Source: Tropicimonas sp033101155 (GTDB lineage Bacteria > Pseudomonadota > Alphaproteobacteria > Rhodobacterales > Rhodobacteraceae). From it: a stretch of DNA of 64,000 bases. Position 1 is the first letter of the stretch, and every line of letters starts with the position of its first letter. Under the pieces are notes generated by a model that was not told where the DNA came from, made no database searches, and was given only the letters and a program-made list of their open reading frames with translations. Positions 26,049-34,613 of this stretch are shown here, piece after piece. The stretch is taken from assembly GCF_033101155.1 (NCBI RefSeq), contig NZ_JAWMPX010000005.1, positions 62,001 through 126,000 of the forward strand, written 5' to 3'. The translations under genes were made by a program, and so were the position numbers.

Positions 26049-26921
26049 ATGTCCACTCTGCCGTTCGAAGGTGCGATCAGCGCGTTCTACAAGAGAAACG
26101 CTCCTGACACTGTCCGCAAATCCGTCAAGGAAGCCAATGGGAAACCGATTCTCAACGCGCCCTACCCCTATGAGGGACGGATGCCGAAGGCGGAGTACGA
26201 GGAGACGCTGAACAAGCTGCAGATCGAACTGGTGAAAATGCAAGCCTGGTCGCAGCACAAGGGCGAGCGGATCTGCGTGGTTTTCGAAGGCCGGGACACG
26301 GCCGGCAAGGGCGGCGCGATCAAGCGTTTCTCCGAACACATGAACCCGCGCGCGACCCGGATCGTGGCGCTCTCCACGCCGACCAACCGCGAAGCGAACC
26401 AGTGGTATTTCCAACGCTATATCGAGCAGATGCCAGCCAAGGGCGAGACCTGCCTGTTCGACCGCTCCTGGTATAACCGCGGTGTTGTCGAGAAGGTGTT
26501 CGGCTTCTGCACCGACGACCAGCGGCAGGCTTTCTTCAAGCAGCTTCCCGATTTCGAGAAGCTGATCACCGAGGACGGCATCCGTCTGTTCAAGATCTGG
26601 CTCAACATCTCGCAGGCCGAGCAGCTCAACCGGATGCTCTCGCGCGAGCATGACCCGCTCAAGCAGTGGAAGCTGAGCCAGATCGATGTCGATGGCCTGA
26701 GCCATTGGGAGGAGTATTCGGACGCAATTTCCGAAACCCTCCACCTGACGCACGAGATCTATGCGCCCTGGACGGTGATCCGGGCCGATGACAAACGCCG
26801 GGCGCGGATCGAGAGCATCCGGCTCGTGCTGAGCCAGATCGACTATGACGGCAAGAAGGACAAGGTTGTCGGCGAGGTCGATCCGAAGATCTGCGGGGGT
26901 CCTGCCCTGATCCATGCCTAA
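26049..26921 (+). CDS. ppk2: Polyphosphate kinase 2
   Basis: PPK2-family enzyme that transfers phosphate between polyphosphate and nucleotides. Walker A is FEGRDTAGKGGAIKRF (about residues 82-97), the Walker B-like motif is CLFDRSWYNRGVVEKVFGFC, and the lid region lies around REHDPLKQWKLSQID. The size of 290 residues and a single domain match class I PPK2. GTG 26016 in frame is an alternative start, but ATG 26049 is preceded by GCGAAG and gives the usual N terminus. It overlaps the TetR gene at 26914 by 8 bp. Confidence 0.93.
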   Translation: MSTLPFEGAISAFYKRNAPDTVRKSVKEANGKPILNAPYPYEGRMPKAEYEETLNKLQIELVKMQAWSQHKGERICVVFEGRDTAGKGGAIKRFSEHMNPRATRIVALSTPTNREANQWYFQRYIEQMPAKGETCLFDRSWYNRGVVEKVFGFCTDDQRQAFFKQLPDFEKLITEDGIRLFKIWLNISQAEQLNRMLSREHDPLKQWKLSQIDVDGLSHWEEYSDAISETLHLTHEIYAPWTVIRADDKRRARIESIRLVLSQIDYDGKKDKVVGEVDPKICGGPALIHA

Positions 26922-27531
26922 ACGTGGCTATCACCACGGTAATCTGCGCCAGGCTCTTGTCGACGCGGCAACCGGTCTGATCGAGGCGAAGGGGCCGCAG
27001 GGCTTCACGCTCTCCGAAGCAGCCAAGGCAGCCGGGGTAACCCCCGCCGCTGTCTATCGCCATTTCGAAGGGCGCGAGGACCTGATCGCGGAGATCGCCC
27101 GCCAGGGCTTCGGCATCTTTGCCGACCTGATGGAGTTTGCCTTCGACTCCGGACGCCCCTCGGCCCTTGCCAGTTTCGAGGCGACGGGACGCGCTTATCT
27201 CGCATTTGCCCGCAAATATCCCGGTCACTATCAGGCGATGTTCGAAAGCGGGCTGTCGATGAATCGAAGTGCCGAGTTGGCTGCCGCTGCGGAACGGGCG
27301 AAAGCCGTGCTGGAACGCGCAGCAGCAGAGCTGTCGGACCACATTCCGCCCGAGAAACGACCGCCGGCCCAGATGGTATCGGCGCATATCTGGGCAATGT
27401 CGCATGGCGTGGTCGAGCTCTACGCGCGCGGCGCTCCGGGCGGGCGGGCGCCTTTCCCGCCGGAGGACCTGCTGGAAAGCGGGATCGGGATCTATCTGCG
27501 TGGATTGGGCCTGTTGCCGCCGGACGCCTGA
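26914..27531 (+). CDS. TetR/AcrR-family regulator
   Basis: A 205-residue repressor. The DNA-binding domain begins KRGYHHGNLRQALVDAATGL, with the recognition helix around AAVYRHFEGREDLIAEIA at residues 45-62. The C-terminal ligand domain contains SAHIWAMSHGVVELY, as in the WHG-domain TetR class. It overlaps the 3' end of ppk2 by 8 bp, so both are probably cotranscribed. The operator and ligand are unknown. Confidence 0.88.
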   Translation: MPKRGYHHGNLRQALVDAATGLIEAKGPQGFTLSEAAKAAGVTPAAVYRHFEGREDLIAEIARQGFGIFADLMEFAFDSGRPSALASFEATGRAYLAFARKYPGHYQAMFESGLSMNRSAELAAAAERAKAVLERAAAELSDHIPPEKRPPAQMVSAHIWAMSHGVVELYARGAPGGRAPFPPEDLLESGIGIYLRGLGLLPPDA

Positions 27532-27685
27532 GAATACGAACAGTTCGCTGCGAACCAAACCCAGCACAGCGAGACTTGCCCCTGAGGTCCTGCTCGTCAC
27601 CGTTCGCCAACGGCGTCTGACCGCCTCAAGCTCTTCCACAATTTCGGATTCGAGCCTGCGTCCAGCCGAATTGCGCAGCCCCACT

Positions 27686-27707
27686 TGATAATGAATATCC
27701 ATTATCA
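27686..27707. promoter_or_regulatory. 22-bp palindrome, probable TetR operator
   Basis: TGATAATG and CATTATCA form an 8-bp inverted repeat around a 6-base centre; 20 of 22 positions are symmetric. It ends 3 bases before the ATG at 27711 and contains a possible -10 element. Autoregulation by the TetR product is likely. Leaderless initiation is suggested because no ribosome-binding site fits. Confidence 0.55.
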
Positions 27708-27710
27708 TAA

Positions 27711-28317
27711 ATGACTCCTAACTCCCGAAAGGACCAGCCCGACGCCACGCACCACCAAGGACCAGACGCGCCGCAAACTGCGCGACGCTGTCATCGCCGA
27801 AGCCGTCGAGAAGGGTTTCGGAGCCGTCTCCGTCGGTGCGGTCGTCCAACGGGCGCAAGTCTCTGCCGGCACCATCTATGTCCATTTCGACAGCAAGGAC
27901 GACATGCTCCAGAAGGTCTATCTCGAGGTGAAGACCGAGTTTCACGAGCGTGTAACCGCCAGCCGCAACGCCCCCGAAAGCGCGACGATGATCCGGCAAA
28001 TGTGGTTCGACATGTTCGACTTCGTCGCCGCCCAACCACGGGACTTCCTCTTCCTCGAATATGGCAGCGCCGCGAAGATCCTGACACCGGAACAGCAATC
28101 CATCGCCGACGGCTTCGCCGAGGACATCGCCGCACTGCTCAAGCGTGGCGCCGATGACGGCACGCTGGCCCCATTGGAACCGCGCATCCTCTCACTGCTG
28201 CTGGTCGCTCCGGCCATGCAGCTCGCCCGCAGCGCCGTGCTGTCGGGCAAGGACATCCCCCGCGACATGGTGGAACAGACCTTTGACCGGGTCTGGCGCG
28301 CCATCGCCGCTAATTGA
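27711..28317 (+). pseudogene. TetR-family regulator with an apparent frameshift near the start
   Basis: From about 27748 to 28317 one frame encodes a TetR protein: TRRKLRDAVIAEAVEKGF, the helix-turn-helix around VQRAQVSAGTIYVHFDSKDD and a ligand domain ending ERVWRAIAAN-like. That frame has an in-frame stop at 27712 and no ATG, GTG or TTG before the DNA-binding helix. The ATG at 27711 opens another frame that begins MTPNSRKDQP. Removing one C from the CCC at 27738-27740 joins the two exactly. So either a real single-base insertion has inactivated the gene or this is a sequencing error. It stands just upstream of the SDR and monooxygenase genes. Confidence 0.7.
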
Positions 28318-28330
28318 AAAGGAACTCCCG

Positions 28331-29188
28331 ATGACCAAGGTCATTCTCGTCACCGGCACGTCGACCGGGCTCGGTATCGCCATCGCGGTCCAGGCCGCGC
28401 AGGCGGGCCATATCGTCTATGCAACGATGCGCAATCTCGACCGGAGTGCGGCGCTTGAGACGGCAGCCGAGGCCGCAGGCGTTGCCCTGAACCTGATGCA
28501 ACTGGACGTGCAGGACGGTACTTCGATCGACAAGGCCGTGGCACGGATCATCCGCGAGCACGGCCGGATCGACACGCTGGTCAACAATGCCGGCCTGGGA
28601 TTCGTGCGCAATATCGAGCAGGCCAGCGATGCCGAGATCGCACGGATCATGGATATCAACTTCATGGGAGTCGTGCGCTGCACCCGTGCCGTACTCCCAC
28701 ATATGCGAGCTGCAAGAGCTGGTCATGTCGTCAATATCTCTTCCGTTGGCGGGTTGGTCGGCCAACCTTTCAACGAGATCTATTGCGGCGCGAAATTCGC
28801 CGTCGAGGGGTTGACAGAATCCTTGGCGAGCTATGTCACCCCCGGCTTCGGGATCGACTTCACCACGGTCGAACCCGGCGGCATCGCCACCGAATTCGCC
28901 AACACCGTCCTCAAGGAAGTCGCCGAAACCGGTGGCATGCTGGAAGATGACTACCTGCCGCTCTTGCAGAAATATGTCGGCGGATCGCAAAGTCGGCAGG
29001 ACGGCTCGGATATCTACCAGAACGCCGAGCAGGTGGCGGACGTCGTCCTCACCACGATCGAGGCCGAAACACCACCGCTGCGCGTCCGCACGTCGGTCTG
29101 GTCGGAGGAATTCACTCAGCTGAAGACCGGACTGGATCCGGACGGGTGCAAACAGCGCGACCGTGTCGTCGAGCGTTTCCTGAGCTGA
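28331..29188 (+). CDS. Short-chain dehydrogenase/reductase
   Basis: A 285-residue classical SDR oxidoreductase. The nucleotide motif is VTGTSTGLGIAIA, NNAG occurs in LVNNAGLGFV, the catalytic serine region is VNISSVGG and the catalytic pair is YxxxK in YCGAKFAVEGL. The substrate is unknown. It has AGGAA eight bases before the ATG and starts 13 bases after the TetR gene ends, so it is probably in that transcription unit, with the ABM protein downstream. Confidence 0.9.
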   Translation: MTKVILVTGTSTGLGIAIAVQAAQAGHIVYATMRNLDRSAALETAAEAAGVALNLMQLDVQDGTSIDKAVARIIREHGRIDTLVNNAGLGFVRNIEQASDAEIARIMDINFMGVVRCTRAVLPHMRAARAGHVVNISSVGGLVGQPFNEIYCGAKFAVEGLTESLASYVTPGFGIDFTTVEPGGIATEFANTVLKEVAETGGMLEDDYLPLLQKYVGGSQSRQDGSDIYQNAEQVADVVLTTIEAETPPLRVRTSVWSEEFTQLKTGLDPDGCKQRDRVVERFLS

Positions 29189-29299
29189 GTCACTTCGCGG
29201 CCTCCCTGCCAGCATGAGCGCGACCGGAATCGAAACTGTCGCGTTCCGTCCGCCGGCTCATCCGGATAGACCCCTTCCACCTCCAGAAGGAATGACCCA

Positions 29300-29590
29300 A
29301 TGTCCAAGCTGACCATCGTGGCCAATATCATCGCCAATCCCGACAAGATCGAGCTTGTGAAAGCCGAACTGCTCAAGCTCATTTCACCAACCCGTGCCGA
29401 GGAAGGCTGCATCAATTACGACCTGCATCAGGACAACGAAAACCCGGCGCATTTCTTCTTCTACGAAAACTGGGAAACGCGCCCGCTTTGGCAGGCCCAT
29501 ATGGAAGCGCCGCATCTGAAGGCCTACCAAGTGGCCACGGAGGGCGCGATCGCGACGTTCTCGGTCATTGAGATGAGCGTGATCGGCTAA
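29300..29590 (+). CDS. Antibiotic-biosynthesis-monooxygenase (ABM) family protein
   Basis: A 96-residue dimeric alpha-beta barrel protein of the YgiN/LsrG type. The core is MSKLTIVANIIANPDKIELV, LLKLISPTRAEEGCINYDLH and NPAHFFFYENWETRPLWQAHM. Family members are quinol monooxygenases or heme-degrading proteins. The position downstream of an SDR suggests a quinone or aldehyde detoxification pair. AAGG precedes the ATG. Confidence 0.86.
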   Translation: MSKLTIVANIIANPDKIELVKAELLKLISPTRAEEGCINYDLHQDNENPAHFFFYENWETRPLWQAHMEAPHLKAYQVATEGAIATFSVIEMSVIG

Positions 29591-29643
29591 GTGCCTCGGC
29601 AGACAGGGTCCGGCGGGCGAATCTGTCGCCGGGCCTCCGGCGC

Positions 29644-30723
29644 TCAGACCGAGGCTGTCTTTCGCGATGCATTTTCCCGCAAGCGGACGCTCTCGCGAAG
29701 AACGAGGTCGCCGGCGACAAGCACCTTGACGGCAGGCTGGGGGCTCGCAGCGATGATTAGATCATCCAGGATCCGAATCGCCATCGCACCGATCTTTTGT
29801 TTAGGAACGTTTAGTGATGTGAGCGGCGGATCGAAGACCGCAGCCATTGGCAGATTGTCGATTCCGATAACGGAGACATCTTCCGGAACCCGGATTCCGC
29901 GTTCCCGCAGCGCCCGGATGAAACCGAAAGCGATGATATCGTTGGCGCAGAGATAGGCATCGGCCACCTTGCCGGGCGTTATCTGCTCGACCGAATCAGC
30001 ATAGGCGCCTTCAAGAGTGGACTCGACCGACAGGATGTCATCCGGCACGATTTCCAACCTATGCGCCGCCATACCGCGCAGAAACGCATCGTGACGCAGG
30101 CGGAAATTCATCACCGATGAATAGCTCGAAACCATGCCGATCCGGCGGAATCCCTGCTTCATCAGGTGGTCCAGCGCGCGATGGACAAGCTGGTCATTGT
30201 CCATGTCGACGAAGTTTCCGCCCATGAAGGGACGATGGGTGTCGATGATGACATTCGGAATACCGCAGCCCAGGATTTCACGGATATCCGCGTCCGACAA
30301 CTCGGTCCCGAGCGCAACGATTCCGCGCAGATCGGCGCCCGCCATCCCCCTGAGAATACTTGAAATATCGTCACCCTCATGGGTGACGACCTGAAGCGAA
30401 TAGTCGCGCCGTGTCGCCTCCATCGACATGCCGTCGATATAGTCCGAAATGAAGACGCTGTGGTTTCGGTTCACGGTCTGTCCATGCCGCGCGATTTTCA
30501 AAAAACGAACCGTATGAACCGAATCGGCCGGGAGGTCCTCGCCACGCGCCTTCTCGCCACGCGGAACGTAGTTCATTGCCTCCATAGCTCGCAAGACACG
30601 GGTCCGCGTGGCCTCCGAAATCTCTCCCTTTCGGTTGAGAACGAGAGAGGCGGTGGCGGCTGAGACTCCCGCCCTTTCAGCGACCTGGCGCAGCGTGGCC
30701 GGCTTTTTCCTGTCACTTTCCAT
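29644..30723 (-). CDS. LacI-family transcriptional regulator
   Basis: A 359-residue LacI/GalR repressor. The helix-turn-helix opens at TLRQVAERAGVSAATASLVLN, followed by the hinge region, then a periplasmic-binding-protein-like sensor domain to the end (SVIGIDNLPMAAVFDPPLTS, then MAIRILDDLI). ATG 30723 gives the canonical N terminus. It diverges from the sugar ABC operon at 30903 and should regulate it; the intergenic region holds the ACTAAA array at 30814-30888. Its effector is likely the imported ketose or its phosphate. Confidence 0.93.
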   Translation of the reverse strand: MESDRKKPATLRQVAERAGVSAATASLVLNRKGEISEATRTRVLRAMEAMNYVPRGEKARGEDLPADSVHTVRFLKIARHGQTVNRNHSVFISDYIDGMSMEATRRDYSLQVVTHEGDDISSILRGMAGADLRGIVALGTELSDADIREILGCGIPNVIIDTHRPFMGGNFVDMDNDQLVHRALDHLMKQGFRRIGMVSSYSSVMNFRLRHDAFLRGMAAHRLEIVPDDILSVESTLEGAYADSVEQITPGKVADAYLCANDIIAFGFIRALRERGIRVPEDVSVIGIDNLPMAAVFDPPLTSLNVPKQKIGAMAIRILDDLIIAASPQPAVKVLVAGDLVLRESVRLRENASRKTASV

Positions 30724-30813
30724 ACGCTTGCGAATGCCACCTCTCTTCCTTGGCCCAACTAAGTACACCGCCCGAGCAAGAGTTTCCAAGCCTGCAACAT
30801 CTCGACGCGGTGG

Positions 30814-30888
30814 TTCACTAAAAAATAGGTTGAACGTCACTAAACAGAAGGCTATCGATTTACTAAACAGAATGCAATGTTCACTAAA
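30814..30888 (+). promoter_or_regulatory. Four-copy ACTAAA direct repeat array, about 22-bp period
   Basis: Copies of [TG]T[CT]ACTAAA start at 30814, 30836, 30859 and 30880. The six-base core ACTAAA is perfect in all four and the spacings are 22, 23 and 21. Copies two and three are extended as ACTAAACAGAA. The last copy ends a few bases before the ribosome-binding site of the first gene. The array lies between the divergent LacI gene and the ABC operon, so it is likely the operator region. Confidence 0.6.
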
Positions 30889-30902
30889 GGGAGGAGAAGA
30901 AC

Positions 30903-31916
30903 ATGCGTAAGCTGGATGGAAGTTTCGTACTTCTCGTCACGCTGATCGTCGTCCTTCTCGCCACAGGCGGGCTCCTGTCGGGCGGCACCTACCTGTCGCT
31001 CTTCAACCTGCAATCCATGGCCAACCAGGTCCCGGAAATTGGTTTGCTTGCCATCGGGGTCATGCTGGCCATGAGCGCAGGCAATGGCGGCATCGACCTC
31101 TCTGGCATCGCCATGGCGAACCTTGCCGGCGTCGCCTCCGGCCTCGTTGCCCTTCAGATCTTCCCGGTCTCCGAAGCCCCGGTCGCCTTCACCATCCTCT
31201 TCGTGCTTGGCTGTGCGGTCGTCGGCCTGATTGGTGGGACGATCAACGGGCTGATCATCTCGCGGCTGGGGATCACCCCGATCCTCTGCACCCTTGGCAC
31301 CCAAATGCTCTTCACCGGCGTCACGGTCGTGCTGTCCAGCGGCCGCGCAGTTCGCATCGGCGCTCCGGGACCGCTCTACGAACTGGGCAACGGTTATTTC
31401 CTCGGTATTCCGTGGAGCTTCCTGCTCTTCATTCTTGTGGCCACTGCGCTCGGCATCGTGCTGCGGTATACCCCCTACGGCATCAAGCTGATGATGACCG
31501 GCGCCAACCAGAAGGCCGCCGAATTCAGCGGCTTCGCTCGCGCGCGGATCATCACAACGACCTATGCGCTGTCCGGGCTGCTCGCCGGCCTCTCCGGCGC
31601 AATCATTGCCGCTCGCAATGTCAACGTGAAGTGGGATTACGGCACGACCTACCTGCTCATCGCCATCCTTATCGCCGTCATGGCCGGCGTGAAACCGGAA
31701 GGCGGTTACGGGCGCGTCGTCAATGTCGTGCTCTCCGCGATCGCGCTGCAGCTCATCTCCAGCCTGCTGAACTTCATCGGGCTGTCCAATTTCGTCCGGG
31801 ACCTGGCCTGGGGGGCGATGCTGCTCTTCTTCCTCTTCGTCAACCGCTTCGCGCTGGTGGAGCATTTCGCGGACATCCTTTCTTCGGGGCGGCCCCCTCG
31901 TGCCTCGAAGACCTGA
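30903..31916 (+). CDS. Sugar-type ABC transporter permease (first)
   Basis: A 337-residue RbsC-like permease with about eight to ten hydrophobic helices. Motifs include QSMANQVPEIGLLAIGVMLA, GGIDLSGIAMANLAG and the permease loop MMTGANQKAAEFSGFARARI. GGAGGAG precedes the ATG. It is the first gene of an operon with the binding protein, ATPase, second permease and DhaK/DhaL kinase subunits. Two different permeases probably form a heterodimer. Confidence 0.93.
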   Translation: MRKLDGSFVLLVTLIVVLLATGGLLSGGTYLSLFNLQSMANQVPEIGLLAIGVMLAMSAGNGGIDLSGIAMANLAGVASGLVALQIFPVSEAPVAFTILFVLGCAVVGLIGGTINGLIISRLGITPILCTLGTQMLFTGVTVVLSSGRAVRIGAPGPLYELGNGYFLGIPWSFLLFILVATALGIVLRYTPYGIKLMMTGANQKAAEFSGFARARIITTTYALSGLLAGLSGAIIAARNVNVKWDYGTTYLLIAILIAVMAGVKPEGGYGRVVNVVLSAIALQLISSLLNFIGLSNFVRDLAWGAMLLFFLFVNRFALVEHFADILSSGRPPRASKT

Positions 31917-31964
31917 ACCAGAGGGAAATCCCCAAACGCTTAAAATCTCTTGGGAGGAGATCGA

Positions 31965-32975
31965 ATGAAACAGGGTCTGAAGAAAACGAGCCTTTTTGCC
32001 GCCGCCGTCGTATCGGCGATGGGCATGGTCTCGACAGCTGCACTGGCCGATGACGCGAAGTCGATCACGACCGTCGTCAAGATCAGCGGCATTCCATGGT
32101 TCGACCGGATGGAAACCGGCGTGACGAAATTCGCCGAAGCAAACCCGGACATGGCCATCATGCAAGTCGGCCCGTCGACCGCCGACAGCGCACAGCAGCT
32201 CCAGATCATCAACGACCTTGTCGCCAAGGGCACCGATGCATTGGCTGTCGTGCCGATGGATCCGGAGATCATCGAAGGCATCCTGAAGCGCGCAATGGAT
32301 CGCGGCACCATCGTCGTGACCCACGAGGCCGACAACCAGAAGAACACGATGGTTGACGTCGAAGCCTTCGACAACGCCTATTACGGCGCCTCGATGAACG
32401 CGCGCCTGGTCGAATGCATGGGCGGGGAAGGCAAGTGGACGACCTTTGTCGGCTCGCTCGGTTCCCGGACCCACATGCAATGGGTTGGCGCCGGCGAAGA
32501 GAATGCTGCGCAGAACGCGGGCATGGAGCTTGTCGATCCCAACAATGAGAGCTTCGACGACGCCAACCTCGTCTATGAGAAGACCAAGGAACTGCTGCGC
32601 AAGCACCCGGACCTGAAGGGCTTCCAGAGCTCGGCCGGCAATGACGTGCTCGGCATCGGTCGCGCCGTGGAAGAAGCCGGTCTGGCCGGCAAGGTCTGCG
32701 TCGTCGGCACCGGCCTGCCGAACCCCTCTGCGGCCTATCTCGACTCGGGCGCCATCACCGCAATCGGTTTCTGGGACCCCCAGAAGGCTGGCATGGCGAT
32801 GAACTCGGTTGCCAAAACCCTGCTTGAAGGTGGCGAGATCACAGACGGCATGGATCTCGGCGTCGAAGGCTACGAGAAGGTCACCGTGAAGCCGGGTCCG
32901 GGCGACGGGCTGCTCGTCTTCGGCAACGGCATGGTTCTGGCCGACAAGGACACCTACAAGGACTACCTCTTCTGA
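31965..32975 (+). CDS. ABC transporter periplasmic sugar-binding protein
   Basis: A 336-residue periplasmic binding protein with a signal peptide (about residues 1-28, ending TAALADDA). The fold is that of ribose-binding proteins: repeats of IVKISGIPWFDR-type and INDLVAKGTDALAVVPMDPE. It presents substrate to the two permeases. The ATG at 31965 has a GGAGGAG box six bases upstream. A GC-rich hairpin follows it and probably raises its expression over the ATPase gene. Substrate is inferred only from the kinases downstream. Confidence 0.93.
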   Translation: MKQGLKKTSLFAAAVVSAMGMVSTAALADDAKSITTVVKISGIPWFDRMETGVTKFAEANPDMAIMQVGPSTADSAQQLQIINDLVAKGTDALAVVPMDPEIIEGILKRAMDRGTIVVTHEADNQKNTMVDVEAFDNAYYGASMNARLVECMGGEGKWTTFVGSLGSRTHMQWVGAGEENAAQNAGMELVDPNNESFDDANLVYEKTKELLRKHPDLKGFQSSAGNDVLGIGRAVEEAGLAGKVCVVGTGLPNPSAAYLDSGAITAIGFWDPQKAGMAMNSVAKTLLEGGEITDGMDLGVEGYEKVTVKPGPGDGLLVFGNGMVLADKDTYKDYLF

Positions 32976-32991
32976 GATTGTCCTGACCGCT

Positions 32992-33036
32992 GCGCCGGCC
33001 CCGTTCTCCCCCAATGAGGGCCGGCGCGCACCTTTT
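32992..33036 (+). terminator. Intercistronic hairpin between binding protein and ATPase genes
   Basis: A perfect 10-bp stem (32992-33001 with 33018-33027) followed by GCACCTTTTC sits 17 bases after the binding-protein stop. Such elements partly terminate transcription or protect the upstream mRNA so that binding protein exceeds ATPase. Confidence 0.6.
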
Positions 33037-33068
33037 CACCTCGTATCGGCGGCGGAAACAGGCAGACA

Positions 33069-34613
33069 ATGTCCCAACCTGACACAGAAAAGCACTTGCT
33101 GGAGCTTCGCGGCATTCACAAACGTTTCGGCGGTGTGCATGCGCTACGCGGCGTCGACATGACCATCGACCCAGGTGAGGCCTATCACCTGCTCGGCGAG
33201 AATGGCTGCGGCAAGAGCACCGTGATCAAGGTGATCTCGGGCGTGCATGCGCCGAGCGAGGGCGACATCATCCTCGACGGCACCACCTTTGACAACCTCT
33301 CGCCAATTCAGGCGCTGGAGGCGGGGATTGAGACCGTCTATCAGGATCTCTCCCTGCTTCCCAACCTGACGGTCGAAGAGAATATCGCGCTCGGTCAGCA
33401 GCTTGTCTCTGGCAAGGGGCGCCTGATGCGCGGGCTGAACAAGACGCTGCTCGCCGAAACAGCGGCGGAGGCGATCCGCAATGTCGGTCTGGAGCCGACG
33501 CGAAAGCTGATGAAATCCCCCACCGCCGAACTGCCGCTGGCGATCCGGCAGCGGGTGGCCATTGCGCGCGCGATTGCCTCGAAGGCGCGGCTGGTGATCA
33601 TGGACGAACCGACAACCTCGCTGACACGCAAGGAAGTCGACGCGCTGATCGAACTGGTCGCCAAGCTGCGGGCGAGCAATGTCGCCGTGCTTTTCGTCAC
33701 CCACAAGCTGGAAGAGAGTTACCGGATCGGCGGACAGGTGGTCGTGTTCCGCGACGGGCAATGTGTTGCCCAGGGCAAGATAGAAGATTACTCCCGCGCC
33801 GATCTCTCCAAGCTGATGACCGGACGCGAGATCGAAGCGTTGCGTTACCGGCAAGGCAAGCCCATGGACGGCGAAATGGTACGGGTGCGCGATGCCAACT
33901 CGGGCGAGGCGTTTTTCGACATAAGCTTCTCGGTCCGCAAGGGTGAGATCCTCGGCATCACCGGGCTTTCGGATTCGGGGCGCAACGAGCTGGCCATGGC
34001 GCTCGCCGGGCATCTCGGGCTCTCCAAGGGCAGCATCGAGATCGAAGGAAAGCCGACGCGCATCCCATCCCCTGCCGCCGCCATCGAACTTGGCATCGGC
34101 TATGTGCCCGAAGACCGGCTCTCCGAAGGGCTATTTATCCAGAAATCCATCCTCGAAAATGAAATCACGCTGATTTTCAACCAACTCACCAACGCGTTCG
34201 GCATGATCAACGCCCGCAAGGGGCGCGCCGAGGCGCGACGTATTTCCGAGCTGATGACCGTAAACACCAAGGATATCGACCTCCCCGTCGGCGCGCTCTC
34301 GGGCGGCAACCAGCAGAAAGTGCTGATTGGCCGCTGGCTCTCCATCGAGCCAAAGATCCTCGTATTGCACGGTCCGACAGTGGGCGTGGATGTCGGTTCC
34401 AAGGATTCGATCTACCGCGCCGTGCAGGCGATGGCCGAACGCGGCATCTCGCTGATCATCGTCTCCGATGACCTGCCGGAACTGCTGCAGAATTGCGACC
34501 GCATCCTGGTGATGAACCGGGGCGAAATGGTCGATGAACTCGACGCCAACACGGCGGATGAGAAGCAGATCTACCGCTCCATGCTGGCCAGTCGCCGGGA
34601 GGCCGCCGAATGA
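33069..34613 (+). CDS. Sugar-type ABC transporter ATP-binding protein (duplicated)
   Basis: A 514-residue ATPase with two fused ABC domains, as in RbsA. The first half carries Walker A GENGCGKSTVIKVI and Walker B LVIMDEPTTSL. The second keeps LSGGNQQKVLIGRWL and ILVLHGPTVGVDVGSK, while its Walker A is GLSDSGRNELAMALAG, lacking the Lys in a way common in this group. It would power import through both permeases. It overlaps the next gene by ATGA at 34610. Confidence 0.94.
   Translation: MSQPDTEKHLLELRGIHKRFGGVHALRGVDMTIDPGEAYHLLGENGCGKSTVIKVISGVHAPSEGDIILDGTTFDNLSPIQALEAGIETVYQDLSLLPNLTVEENIALGQQLVSGKGRLMRGLNKTLLAETAAEAIRNVGLEPTRKLMKSPTAELPLAIRQRVAIARAIASKARLVIMDEPTTSLTRKEVDALIELVAKLRASNVAVLFVTHKLEESYRIGGQVVVFRDGQCVAQGKIEDYSRADLSKLMTGREIEALRYRQGKPMDGEMVRVRDANSGEAFFDISFSVRKGEILGITGLSDSGRNELAMALAGHLGLSKGSIEIEGKPTRIPSPAAAIELGIGYVPEDRLSEGLFIQKSILENEITLIFNQLTNAFGMINARKGRAEARRISELMTVNTKDIDLPVGALSGGNQQKVLIGRWLSIEPKILVLHGPTVGVDVGSKDSIYRAVQAMAERGISLIIVSDDLPELLQNCDRILVMNRGEMVDELDANTADEKQIYRSMLASRREAAE

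Noticed and set aside
27537..27555. Overlapping small palindromes CGAAC-A-GTTCG-ctg-CGAAC downstream of the first TetR gene
   Set aside because: Short and without a T tract or a gene start nearby; could arise by chance.
26659..27708. Minus-strand frame of 349 codons diverging from the 27686 palindrome
   Set aside because: It runs antisense through the TetR gene at 26914 and its translation changes character beyond the first 60 residues; no ribosome-binding site was found.
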